Source: VRUE01 sp963697805
GTDB taxonomy: Bacteria > Actinomycetota > Thermoleophilia > Solirubrobacterales > 70-9
Assembly: GCA_963697805.1 (NCBI GenBank)
Contig: CAVOPB010000001.1
Coordinates: 62,001-126,000 of the forward strand
DNA: 64,000 nt
Direction: 5' to 3'
The position numbers and the translations under genes are program-made. Positions 23,586 through 30,914 of the stretch are shown here, piece by piece. Below the pieces are notes generated by a model. It did not search any database, was not told the origin of the DNA, and saw only the letters and a program-made list of their open reading frames with translations. Position 1 is the stretch's first letter; every line of letters starts with the position of its first letter.

Positions 23586-24227
23586 TCAGGCGCGAAGGGT
23601 GGCGCTGCCCAGTACCAGAGGCCGGACTAACGGGACCGCCTTTGGTATCTCGTCCTCGGCGACGCTCTCGAGCGCGAACGGCGAGGCCTCGATCGTCGCG
23701 ACGGTGTCGCGGTTGCAGTGGCATCCGTCGGCTAAGAAGTGCCAGGGGCGTTCGAGGCGGTCCTGCCAGCGGGCGGCGCCGGGGTCCTTGGCGCGGACGT
23801 GCTCGACGAACAGCAGCTTTCCGCCCGGTTTCAGGACCCGCGCGGTCTCGGCCAGCGCCGCGGCCGGGTCGGGGACCGTGCAGAGGACCAGGGTGTAGAC
23901 GGCGGTATCGAAGCTCGAGTCCTCGAAAGGGAGTCTCTCAGCCGGCGCCTCGACCACCTCGGCCTCGAGACCCGCCTCGCGCACCTTTGGCCGCAGCCGC
24001 TTGGTCATCTGCGGGTCGGGCTCGGCGAAGACCAGCTCCGTCACCGCCTCCGGATATAGCCCGACGTTGGCGCCGGTGCCGCTACCGATGTCGATCGTCC
24101 GCCCGGAAGCGCCGGCCAGGGTCTCTCTGCGCATCTCGCGCAGACCGGCGTCCTCCATCCCCTTGGTGACGCGGTCATAGAGGGCGGAGAACGCCCTCCC
24201 CCACGTCGCGTCGTAGATACTGCCCAT
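23586..24227 (-). CDS. Class I methyltransferase (UbiE/METTL7-like)
   Basis: 213 residues. DIGSGTGANVGLYPEA (near 46) is SAM motif I, FAEPDPQM motif II and VLKPGGKLLFVEHV motif V; the last, with CHCNRDT, is typical of the METTL7/UbiE-like group. Substrate unknown. It converges on dsbA with a 37-base gap. A TAGAGT box lies 13 bases before the ATG. Confidence 0.85.
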   Translation of the reverse strand: MGSIYDATWGRAFSALYDRVTKGMEDAGLREMRRETLAGASGRTIDIGSGTGANVGLYPEAVTELVFAEPDPQMTKRLRPKVREAGLEAEVVEAPAERLPFEDSSFDTAVYTLVLCTVPDPAAALAETARVLKPGGKLLFVEHVRAKDPGAARWQDRLERPWHFLADGCHCNRDTVATIEASPFALESVAEDEIPKAVPLVRPLVLGSATLRA

Positions 24228-24257
24228 GGCGTCCGGGCCGACTCTATTGCCCTGGGC

Positions 24258-25169
24258 TCAGGCCGCGTCGCGCTGCGCGGCCGCGGGCTCCTCGGGCGCG
24301 GCCTCGCCTTCGCCGTCGCCGTCGCCGTCGCCGGAGCGGCTCGCAGCCGCCCGCTCCTCGTAGGCGCGGCGGTCCCCAGTGGAATCGGTCATCACCTTGT
24401 CGACCTGCATGAAGCGGGCGACCGCCTCGCGAACTTTTCGCGGCAGCAGGGCGCCGGAGATCAGCGTCGCCTGCAGCGAACGCGGGACGTAGACGTCGAA
24501 CCGGCCGAGCTCGAGGGCATCGACGATCTGGTTGGCGACGTCCTCGGGCTCGACTTCTTTGACCCCGCGCTTGGACGAGAGGCCTTCGGTCAGCGCGGTG
24601 TTGACGAGGACCGGCATCACAAGCGAGAGATCGACCCCGGTACCCCGCAGTTCGAGCCGCATCGCCTCGGTCAGGCCGACCACGGCGTGCTTGGTCGCCG
24701 AGTAGGTGGCGATCCCGGGGACCCCGACCTTCCCGGCCGATGAGGCGACGTTGACGATGTGGCCGGTCCCGCGCGGGCGCATCCGCTCGATCGCCAGCTG
24801 GGAGCCGACGATGACGCCGTAGAGGTTGATGTCGAGCTGGCGGCGGATCGAGTCGTCGGTCTCGTCGACGAGCGCGGTTACGGGCATGATCCCGGCGTTG
24901 TTGATCAGGACGTCGATCGGGCCGAGCTGGCGTTCTGCCTCATCGACGAACGCGGTGAACGAGGATCGATCGGTGACGTCGAGCGCGAGGGCGAGGACTC
25001 CGCCGCCGAGCGAGCTCGCAGCCTCCTCGGCCAGGCCGTGGTCGAGATCCCCGATCGCGACCCGGCACCCCTTGCGGACGAGGGCCTGGGCTGTCGTCTT
25101 GCCGATCCCGCGCGCACCGCCGGTGATCGCCACGACCTTGCCGCTAAGTGACCGACGCTCCTTTGCCAT
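24258..25169 (-). CDS. Short-chain dehydrogenase/reductase
   Basis: 303 residues from ATG 25169, with GAGGAGG upstream. TGGARGIGK gives the cofactor-binding glycines, NNAGIM is present, and YSATK near residue 155 supplies the catalytic Tyr-Lys. The C-terminal 50 residues are a low-complexity Gly/Asp/Glu/Ala-rich tail after the SDR fold. It lies 24 bases after the thiolase gene on the same strand, so both probably work in one acyl-CoA or steroid-like degradation route (inference). Confidence 0.88.
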   Translation of the reverse strand: MAKERRSLSGKVVAITGGARGIGKTTAQALVRKGCRVAIGDLDHGLAEEAASSLGGGVLALALDVTDRSSFTAFVDEAERQLGPIDVLINNAGIMPVTALVDETDDSIRRQLDINLYGVIVGSQLAIERMRPRGTGHIVNVASSAGKVGVPGIATYSATKHAVVGLTEAMRLELRGTGVDLSLVMPVLVNTALTEGLSSKRGVKEVEPEDVANQIVDALELGRFDVYVPRSLQATLISGALLPRKVREAVARFMQVDKVMTDSTGDRRAYEERAAASRSGDGDGDGEGEAAPEEPAAAQRDAA

Positions 25170-25193
25170 CACTACCTCCTCGATCCGGCGCCC

Positions 25194-26387
25194 TCAGGCC
25201 GCCGGCTTGTAGACAGTGACCACGGCGGCGCCGCCGAGGCCGATGTTGTGTTGGAGGGCCACCTTGGCCCCGTCGACCTGACGTTTGTCGGCTTCGCCGC
25301 GCAGCTGCCAGGTCAACTCCGAGCACTGTGCAAGACCGGTCGCCCCGAGTGGGTGGCCCTTGGAAATCAGCCCGCCGGAGGGGTTGACGACGACATCACC
25401 GCCGTAGGTGGTCGCTTCCTCCTCGACCAGCCTGTGACCCTCCCCCTCCGCCGCGAACCCGAGCGCTTCATAGGTGATGAGCTCGTTGGCGCTGAAGCAG
25501 TCGTGAAGCTCGCAGACGTCGACCTCCTCGGCGCTGATGCCGGCCTCGGCGTAGGCCTGTTCGGCCGCGGTCTTCGACATGTCGGAGCCGACGATCGTCA
25601 TGCAGTCGGCGTCCGCGTCGAAGGTCGAGGAGAGGTCGGTGATCATCGCCTGGCCGGCGATCTCGATCGCCTGGTCCCAGAGGTCGTGGGAATCGACGTA
25701 GCCCTCGGAGGCGACGATCGCGCAGGCCGAGCCGTCCGAAGTCGGCGAGCACTGAAGCTTGGTCAGCGGGTCGTGGATCATCTTCGCCGCCTTGATGTCC
25801 TCGATTGTGTACTCGTCCTGGAACTGGGCGTAGGGGTTGTTGACCGAGTGCTTGTGGTTCTTCCACCCGATCCAGGCGAAGTGGTCGGGATTGGAGCCGT
25901 ACTTCTCCATGTGGTCGCGGCCCGCGTTGCCGAACATCTGCGGCGCCGGCGGCGACTGCTCGGGGTCGCGGATCTCGAACATCCGCATCGCGTGCTTGTC
26001 GAGGGCGTTGGTGCGATCGGTGTACTTGACGCCGAGGCTGCCCGGCTCCATCTTCTCGAAACCGATCGCGAGCGCGCAATCGGCGAGGCCGCCCTTGACC
26101 GCCTGGCGGGCGAGGAACAGCGCCGAGGACCCGGTCGAGCAGTTGTTGTTGACGTTGACGACCGGGATCCCGGTCAGCCCCAGCTGGTAGAGCGCCCGCT
26201 GGCCGTAGGTCGAGTCGCCGTAGCAATAGCCGGCGAAGGCCTGCTCGACGTCCTCGTACGGAATTCCGGCATCGGAGAGCGCCTTCTCCCCCGCCTCCTT
26301 GGCCCAGTCCGGATAGTCGCCCTCCTTCGTGCCGGGCTTCTCGAACTTGGTCATCCCGACCCCGATTACGAACGTGCGATTGCTCAA
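25194..26387 (-). CDS. SCP2-type thiolase / lipid-transfer protein
   Basis: 397 residues. NNNCSTGS (near 83) holds the acyl-accepting cysteine, HDCFSANE and GGLISKGHPLGATG the conserved histidines. The second catalytic cysteine of ordinary thiolases (CIGGG) is replaced by HNIGLGG, as in SCP-x type thiolases. Probable role: thiolytic cleavage or condensation of branched or steroid-like acyl-CoA. A palindromic operator lies 21 bases upstream. Confidence 0.88.
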   Translation of the reverse strand: MSNRTFVIGVGMTKFEKPGTKEGDYPDWAKEAGEKALSDAGIPYEDVEQAFAGYCYGDSTYGQRALYQLGLTGIPVVNVNNNCSTGSSALFLARQAVKGGLADCALAIGFEKMEPGSLGVKYTDRTNALDKHAMRMFEIRDPEQSPPAPQMFGNAGRDHMEKYGSNPDHFAWIGWKNHKHSVNNPYAQFQDEYTIEDIKAAKMIHDPLTKLQCSPTSDGSACAIVASEGYVDSHDLWDQAIEIAGQAMITDLSSTFDADADCMTIVGSDMSKTAAEQAYAEAGISAEEVDVCELHDCFSANELITYEALGFAAEGEGHRLVEEEATTYGGDVVVNPSGGLISKGHPLGATGLAQCSELTWQLRGEADKRQVDGAKVALQHNIGLGGAAVVTVYKPAA

Positions 26388-26407
26388 AGTAACTCCTAAA
26401 AGCTGAT

Positions 26408-26421
26408 TGGCTGGTCAGCCA
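26408..26421. promoter_or_regulatory. Palindromic operator (TGGCTG-GT-CAGCCA)
   Basis: A perfect 6-base inverted repeat with a 2-base centre, 21 bases upstream of the thiolase start and 40 upstream of the histidine kinase start. It resembles the operators of TetR-family regulators of acyl-CoA catabolism (GACTG/CAGTC-like half sites). No TetR gene is present in the window. Confidence 0.45.
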
Positions 26422-26445
26422 GGCAATTTACAGACTTATCCGGAC

Positions 26446-26451
26446 TAGCCT
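26446..26451 (+). promoter_or_regulatory. -10-like box for the kdp histidine kinase (TAGCCT)
   Basis: TAGCCT, 9 bases before ATG 26461. Confidence 0.35.
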
Positions 26452-26460
26452 TAGCAATCG

Positions 26461-27579
26461 ATGAGACCGAGCGGCTCCCTCTGGGTCGGGCTGGCGACGA
26501 TGATCGCCTCGATCGGGGCGATCACCGCCGTGATCTTCGCCGTCCGCGGCCAGGTGCCGGTGGTCTCGACCGGGGTCCTATACCTGCTGGCGGTGCTGCT
26601 GGTCTCGAGCTACTGGGGCCTGTGGATGGGAGCCCTGACCTCGGTCCTGAGCGCCGCCGCGTTCAACTGGTTCCACCTACCCCCCACCGGGCAGTTCTCG
26701 ATCGCAGATTCCGAGAACTGGCTCGCGCTCGGCGTCTACCTGGTCACCGCGCTCGTCGCCTCCTCATTGGCGGGAGCGGCTCGCTCGCGCGCCGAAGAGG
26801 CCGAGCGCGAGCGCCAGGCGGCCGACCGCGCCCGGGCCGAGCTCGAACAGCTATCCCTCGAGCGCGAGCGGATGCAGGCCGAGGTGATTGAAGCAGAGGC
26901 GCTGCGCCGCAGCGACGAGCTGAAGACCGCGCTGCTGCGCTCGGTCTCCCACGACCTGCGAACCCCCCTCACCTCGGTGATCGCGGCCGGTGCCGCACTC
27001 GACTCCCCAAATCTCACCGACGCGGAGCGGGCCGAGCTGAGCGAGGCCGTCGTCGGCGAGGGTAAGCGACTCTCGCGACTGGTCGAGAACCTGCTCGACG
27101 TCTCACGGCTCGAGACCGGCAAGGCCGAGCCCCATCGCGAGCAGGTGGACATCACGGAGGTGTTGGAGGCGGCCCGAGAATCGCTCGGCCTTGACCGTGG
27201 GGCGGTCCGGATCGCCGGTGAGCCCAACCTTCCGACCCTCCAGGCCGACCCGGCGCAGCTCGAGCGCGCCTTCGCCAATCTGATCGAGAACGGGTACCGG
27301 CACAGCGGCGGCCGACCGGTCTTCGCCGACCGCCGGATCGTCGAGGGCCATGTGGTGGTGAGGGTCGTCGACCAGGGCTCGGGCATCCCGGAGTCCCAGT
27401 GGGAGCGCATCTTCGAGCCCTTCTACCGTGGCAACGGCGCCGGTGGCTCTGGCCTGGGCCTCGCGATCGCCAAGGGCTTCGTCGAGGCCAACGGCGGCAA
27501 GATCGCGATCGAGTCGCTCCCCGGCCAGGGCTCGGCCTTCGTCGTCTCCTTCGACCACGTCACCGGTGACGGGCCTTGA
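26461..27579 (+). CDS. kdpD: KdpD C-terminal half: DUF4118 histidine kinase
   Basis: 372 residues. The N-terminal 105 residues are the four-helix DUF4118 module found in the middle of full-length KdpD. A coiled coil follows, then the HisKA domain with SVSHDLRTPLTSV (His near 163) and HATPase_c with ENGYRHSGG, DQGSGIPE and GGSGLGLAIA. The KdpD and Usp domains that normally precede it are encoded separately at 32991. kdpE overlaps its stop (TTGA). It should sense low K+ or turgor and phosphorylate KdpE. Confidence 0.92.
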   Translation: MRPSGSLWVGLATMIASIGAITAVIFAVRGQVPVVSTGVLYLLAVLLVSSYWGLWMGALTSVLSAAAFNWFHLPPTGQFSIADSENWLALGVYLVTALVASSLAGAARSRAEEAERERQAADRARAELEQLSLERERMQAEVIEAEALRRSDELKTALLRSVSHDLRTPLTSVIAAGAALDSPNLTDAERAELSEAVVGEGKRLSRLVENLLDVSRLETGKAEPHREQVDITEVLEAARESLGLDRGAVRIAGEPNLPTLQADPAQLERAFANLIENGYRHSGGRPVFADRRIVEGHVVVRVVDQGSGIPESQWERIFEPFYRGNGAGGSGLGLAIAKGFVEANGGKIAIESLPGQGSAFVVSFDHVTGDGP

Positions 27580-28256
27580 GCGACGCCCCGCGGGTCCTCG
27601 TCTGCGACGACGAGCCGCAGATCCTCCGCGCCCTTCGGGTGATTCTCCGCGACGCCGGCTACGAGGCGGTGATGACGAGCAGCGGCGAGGAGGCGCTCGA
27701 CGCGGCGGCGGTGCGCCCACCGGCGGCGGCGATCCTCGACCTGATGCTCCCCGGCATCGACGGCGTCGAGGTGACCGAGCACCTGCGCGAGTGGAGCGAG
27801 ATGCCGATCATCGTCCTCTCCGCGGTCGGCGAGGAGGACGAGAAGGTGAGGGCCCTCGCGGCCGGCGCCGACGATTACGTGACGAAGCCGTTCGGGCCGC
27901 CGGAGCTGATCGCGCGGCTCGAGGCCGCGCTGCGCAGAGCCACACCCGAGGCGAGCGAGCCGCTGATCAACGCCGACGGGATCGAGATCGACCTCGCCGC
28001 GCGCAGCGTGCGCCGTGACGGCGAGGAGGTCCACCTGACGCCGACCGAGTTCGAGCTATTGCGGACGCTCGCACTCAACAGGGGGCGGCTGATGACCCAC
28101 CGCAACCTCCTGGTCGATGTCTGGGGCGTCCAGTACGAAGACGACCTCCAGGTGCTGCGCGCCCACATCGCCAACCTGCGGCGCAAGATCGAGCCCGAGG
28201 ACGGCCCCCGGTACATCCGCACCGACCCGGGCGTCGGCTACCGCTTCGCCGCCTAG
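27576..28256 (+). CDS. kdpE: KdpE response regulator
   Basis: 226 residues from TTG 27576. Receiver domain with acceptor Asp55 in LDLMLPG and the switch lysine in VTKPF near 105. The C-terminal OmpR/PhoB-type winged helix includes LTPTEFELLRTLA and IRTDPGVGYRF. Family knowledge: it activates kdpFABC under K+ limitation. The kdp structural genes begin 79 bases downstream. Confidence 0.94.
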   Translation: MSDAPRVLVCDDEPQILRALRVILRDAGYEAVMTSSGEEALDAAAVRPPAAAILDLMLPGIDGVEVTEHLREWSEMPIIVLSAVGEEDEKVRALAAGADDYVTKPFGPPELIARLEAALRRATPEASEPLINADGIEIDLAARSVRRDGEEVHLTPTEFELLRTLALNRGRLMTHRNLLVDVWGVQYEDDLQVLRAHIANLRRKIEPEDGPRYIRTDPGVGYRFAA

Positions 28257-28334
28257 AGCGGTCTTCACGAAATCTGTATGCGGGCAGCCGCGAAGTTCAT
28301 GCGGCCTTGACGGGGCGGGTCGCAGAATCGAGGC
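28257..28334 (+). promoter_or_regulatory. kdp upstream region with direct repeats
   Basis: Two direct repeats ATGCGGSC at 28278 and 28299 are spaced 21 bases, two helical turns. TTCACG (28264) and TTCATG (28296) are spaced 32 bases, three turns. A TTGACG (28307) and a CAGAAT (28323) six bases before the micro-ORF ATG could be promoter elements, but their spacing to each other is too short for a normal pair. Candidate KdpE binding region. Confidence 0.35.
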
Positions 28335-28415
28335 ATGGATCTCGTCTCAATCGCACTGGCGCTCGTCGCCTTCGCGGTCTTTTACCTCCTGATCGAGGCG
28401 CTGGACCGCGTATGA
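28335..28415 (+). CDS. 26-residue single-helix protein upstream of kdpF
   Basis: Begins MDLVSIALAL and is one continuous hydrophobic segment ending EALDRV. TGA overlaps the kdpF ATG (ATGA), so it is first in a chain of overlapping kdp genes. Its size and helix resemble KdpF. A second small Kdp-associated peptide that stabilises the complex is possible (inference). Confidence 0.6.
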   Translation: MDLVSIALALVAFAVFYLLIEALDRV

Positions 28416-28501
28416 GCGCCGCAGAGCTGTTCGGGCTGATCGTCTCGGTCCTCGTCTTCGGCTACCTCTGCTACGCCCTCTTCCGGGGTGAGAACCTGTG
28501 A
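28412..28501 (+). CDS. kdpF: KdpF: small stabilising subunit of the K+ ATPase
   Basis: 29 residues, beginning MSAAELFGLI and ending YALFRGENL, which matches the KdpF pattern of one helix followed by a short polar tail. It sits in the membrane beside KdpA and stabilises the complex. It overlaps both neighbours (ATGA and GTGA). Confidence 0.85.
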   Translation: MSAAELFGLIVSVLVFGYLCYALFRGENL

Positions 28502-30258
28502 CCCCCCAGGGCTGGCTCCAGATCGCGATCTATGTGGCAGTGCTGACCGCGCTCGTCCCGCCACTCGGCGGCTACATGGCGCGCGTGTACCAGCGCGAAC
28601 GCACCTTCCTCACTCCCGTGGTCGGCCCGCTGGAGCGCTTGATCTACCGCTGCATCGGCGTCAGGCCGGAGGCGCAGGGCCAGGACTGGAAGGCCTATGG
28701 CAAGACGGTGATCCTGTTCAGCGCCCTGTTCTGGGGCTTCCTCTACCTGATCCTCCGCACCCAGGACGTCACGCCGTTCAATCCCCAAGGGTTCGGCTCC
28801 GGCCCCTGGGACCTCAGCTTCAACACCACCTCCTCCTTCATCACCAACACCAACTGGCAGTTCTACGGGGGCGAAACCACGCTCTCCTACTTCAGCCAGA
28901 TGTTCGGCCTCGCCGTTCAGAACTTCATCTCGGCCGCGGTCGGGATGGCGGTCCTGGCGGCGGTGATCCGCGGCTTCGCCTCGCGCGGCGCGAAGGAGCT
29001 CGGCAACTTCTGGGAGGACCTCACCAGGTCGGTCCTCTACATCCTCCTGCCGATCTCGATCGTCGGCGCCCTGATCCTCGTCTCACAGGGGGTGGTCCAG
29101 ACCTTTGCAGGCGGCTACGGCCTGAAGACGCTCGGCGGCTTCGAACAGGTGCTCTCTTTGGGCCCGGCCGCGTCGCAGGTCGCAATCAAGCAGCTGGGCA
29201 CCAACGGCGGCGGCTTCTGGAACGTGAACTCGTCCTTCCCGTTTGAGAACCCGACCGGCTTCTCCAACTTCGTCGAGAACCTCTTCATCCTCCTGATCCC
29301 GGCCGCAGCCACCGCCCAGTTCGGCCGAATGGTCGGCAGCAGACGCCAGGGCTGGGCGCTCTACGCGGCGATGCTCGCGCTGCTCGTCGTCTCGATCGGC
29401 GTCTCCTACGGCGCCGAGCAGAACGGCTCCCCCGCCCAGCACGCCGCCGGAGTCTCGACGGCGGCCGCCGACGGCACGACCGGCGGCAACCTCGAGGGCA
29501 AGGAGCAGCGCTTCGGGATCGCCGATTCGAGCCTCTGGGAGACGACGACGACGGCCGCCTCGAACGGATCGGTCAACTCCGCTCACGACTCCTACACCGG
29601 CCTCGGCGGGGCAACCGCGCTCTCGAACATGATGACCGGCGAGGTCGTGTTCGGCGGTGTCGGATCGGGCCTCTACGGGATGCTGCTATTCGTCCTCCTC
29701 GCGGTCTTCATCGCCGGCCTGATGGTCGGGCGAACGCCGGAGTACCTGGGCAAGAAGGTCCACTCCAGGGAGGTGAAGCTCGTCCTGGTCGGGGTCCTCA
29801 CGATGCCGCTGATCGTCCTCTTCACGACCGCGCTGGCGGTGGCGACGAAGTACGGCGGCCCGTCTGTCTATAACCCCCTGCCGCAGGGCTTCTCGGAAAC
29901 CCTCTACGCCTACGTTTCGCAGGGGAACAACAACGGCTCCGCCTTCGCCGGCTTCACCGGGTTCGTGCAGCCGAACGCGCCGGGCAACGTCGGCTCCTAC
30001 ACGGTCGCCTTCGCCAACATCGCCGGCGGCCTGACGATGCTGATCTGCCGCTTCATCCCGCTGCTCGCGGCACTCGCCGTGGCGGGATCGCTGGCGCCGA
30101 AGCGGCCGGCGCCGGTCGGCCTCGGCACGATGCGCACCGACAGCCCGACGTTCGTCGTCCTGCTGATCGGGACGATCCTCCTCGTCGCCCTGCTCACCTT
30201 CGTGCCCGCCCTCCTCCTCGGCCCCGTCGTCCAATCCCTCACCACCCAGCTCTTCTGA
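28498..30258 (+). CDS. kdpA: KdpA: K+-translocating subunit
   Basis: 586 residues from GTG 28498. A membrane protein of about ten helices with four pore-loop-like repeats: TNTNWQFYGGE and GTNGGGFWNVNSSFPFENP are the most recognisable filter-flanking segments. It selects and takes up K+ for the KdpB pump. Length is typical (about 560). Coupled to kdpC by TGATG. Confidence 0.95.
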   Translation: MTPQGWLQIAIYVAVLTALVPPLGGYMARVYQRERTFLTPVVGPLERLIYRCIGVRPEAQGQDWKAYGKTVILFSALFWGFLYLILRTQDVTPFNPQGFGSGPWDLSFNTTSSFITNTNWQFYGGETTLSYFSQMFGLAVQNFISAAVGMAVLAAVIRGFASRGAKELGNFWEDLTRSVLYILLPISIVGALILVSQGVVQTFAGGYGLKTLGGFEQVLSLGPAASQVAIKQLGTNGGGFWNVNSSFPFENPTGFSNFVENLFILLIPAAATAQFGRMVGSRRQGWALYAAMLALLVVSIGVSYGAEQNGSPAQHAAGVSTAAADGTTGGNLEGKEQRFGIADSSLWETTTTAASNGSVNSAHDSYTGLGGATALSNMMTGEVVFGGVGSGLYGMLLFVLLAVFIAGLMVGRTPEYLGKKVHSREVKLVLVGVLTMPLIVLFTTALAVATKYGGPSVYNPLPQGFSETLYAYVSQGNNNGSAFAGFTGFVQPNAPGNVGSYTVAFANIAGGLTMLICRFIPLLAALAVAGSLAPKRPAPVGLGTMRTDSPTFVVLLIGTILLVALLTFVPALLLGPVVQSLTTQLF

Positions 30259-30914
30259 TGCCGAGCGGCAAGGACATACTCCGACCGGCCATCGCGATCT
30301 TGGTCTTCAGCCTCCTGCTGGGGCTCGTGTACCCGCTGGTGATGACAGGGATCGCCCAGGTGCTGTTCCCGAAGAGCGCCGACGGCAGCCGGGTCGAAAT
30401 GGACGGCAAGGTCGTCGGCTCGGAACTGATCGGCCAGGACTTCCGCCGGCCGGTGATCGGCAAGGACGGCAAGCCCGTGCTCGACGAAGAAGGCGAACCG
30501 GAACTCGAACCGGACCCGGCTTACTTCCAGAGCCGGCCGTCGGTGACCGGCTACAGCGCCAACGTCTCCTACTTCAACAACCTCGGGCCGAACAACAAGG
30601 AACTGTCCGAATTCATGGAAGAAGAACTGCAGGCCTACCTCAAGCTCGAGGGCCGCTACGACCCCGGCCTGACCGCGGCCGACGTGCCCGTCGACGCCGT
30701 CAGCACCTCAGCCTCCGGGGTGGATCCCCAGATCTCGGAATCCAACGCTGAAATCCAGGCCCATCGGGTGGCCGCGGTTCGCCACGTCCCCCTGGAGCGT
30801 GTCATGGGCCTCGTGTCCGACAACACCGAAGGTCGTTTCCTCGGCCTGCTCGGGGAGCCGGGCGTGAACGTCCTCAAGCTCAACATCGCACTTGACAAGG
30901 AAGCACCACGATGA
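30258..30914 (+). CDS. kdpC: KdpC: accessory subunit of the K+ ATPase
   Basis: 218 residues. One N-terminal helix (about 9-30) and an extracytoplasmic domain with YFQSRPS and the C-terminal VNVLKLN. It is thought to raise the affinity of the complex. Gene order is unusual: kdpC precedes kdpB. Glutamate codons are about 16 GAA to 3 GAG by hand count, unlike neighbouring kdpE and kdpB, where GAG dominates. Confidence 0.94.
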   Translation: MPSGKDILRPAIAILVFSLLLGLVYPLVMTGIAQVLFPKSADGSRVEMDGKVVGSELIGQDFRRPVIGKDGKPVLDEEGEPELEPDPAYFQSRPSVTGYSANVSYFNNLGPNNKELSEFMEEELQAYLKLEGRYDPGLTAADVPVDAVSTSASGVDPQISESNAEIQAHRVAAVRHVPLERVMGLVSDNTEGRFLGLLGEPGVNVLKLNIALDKEAPR

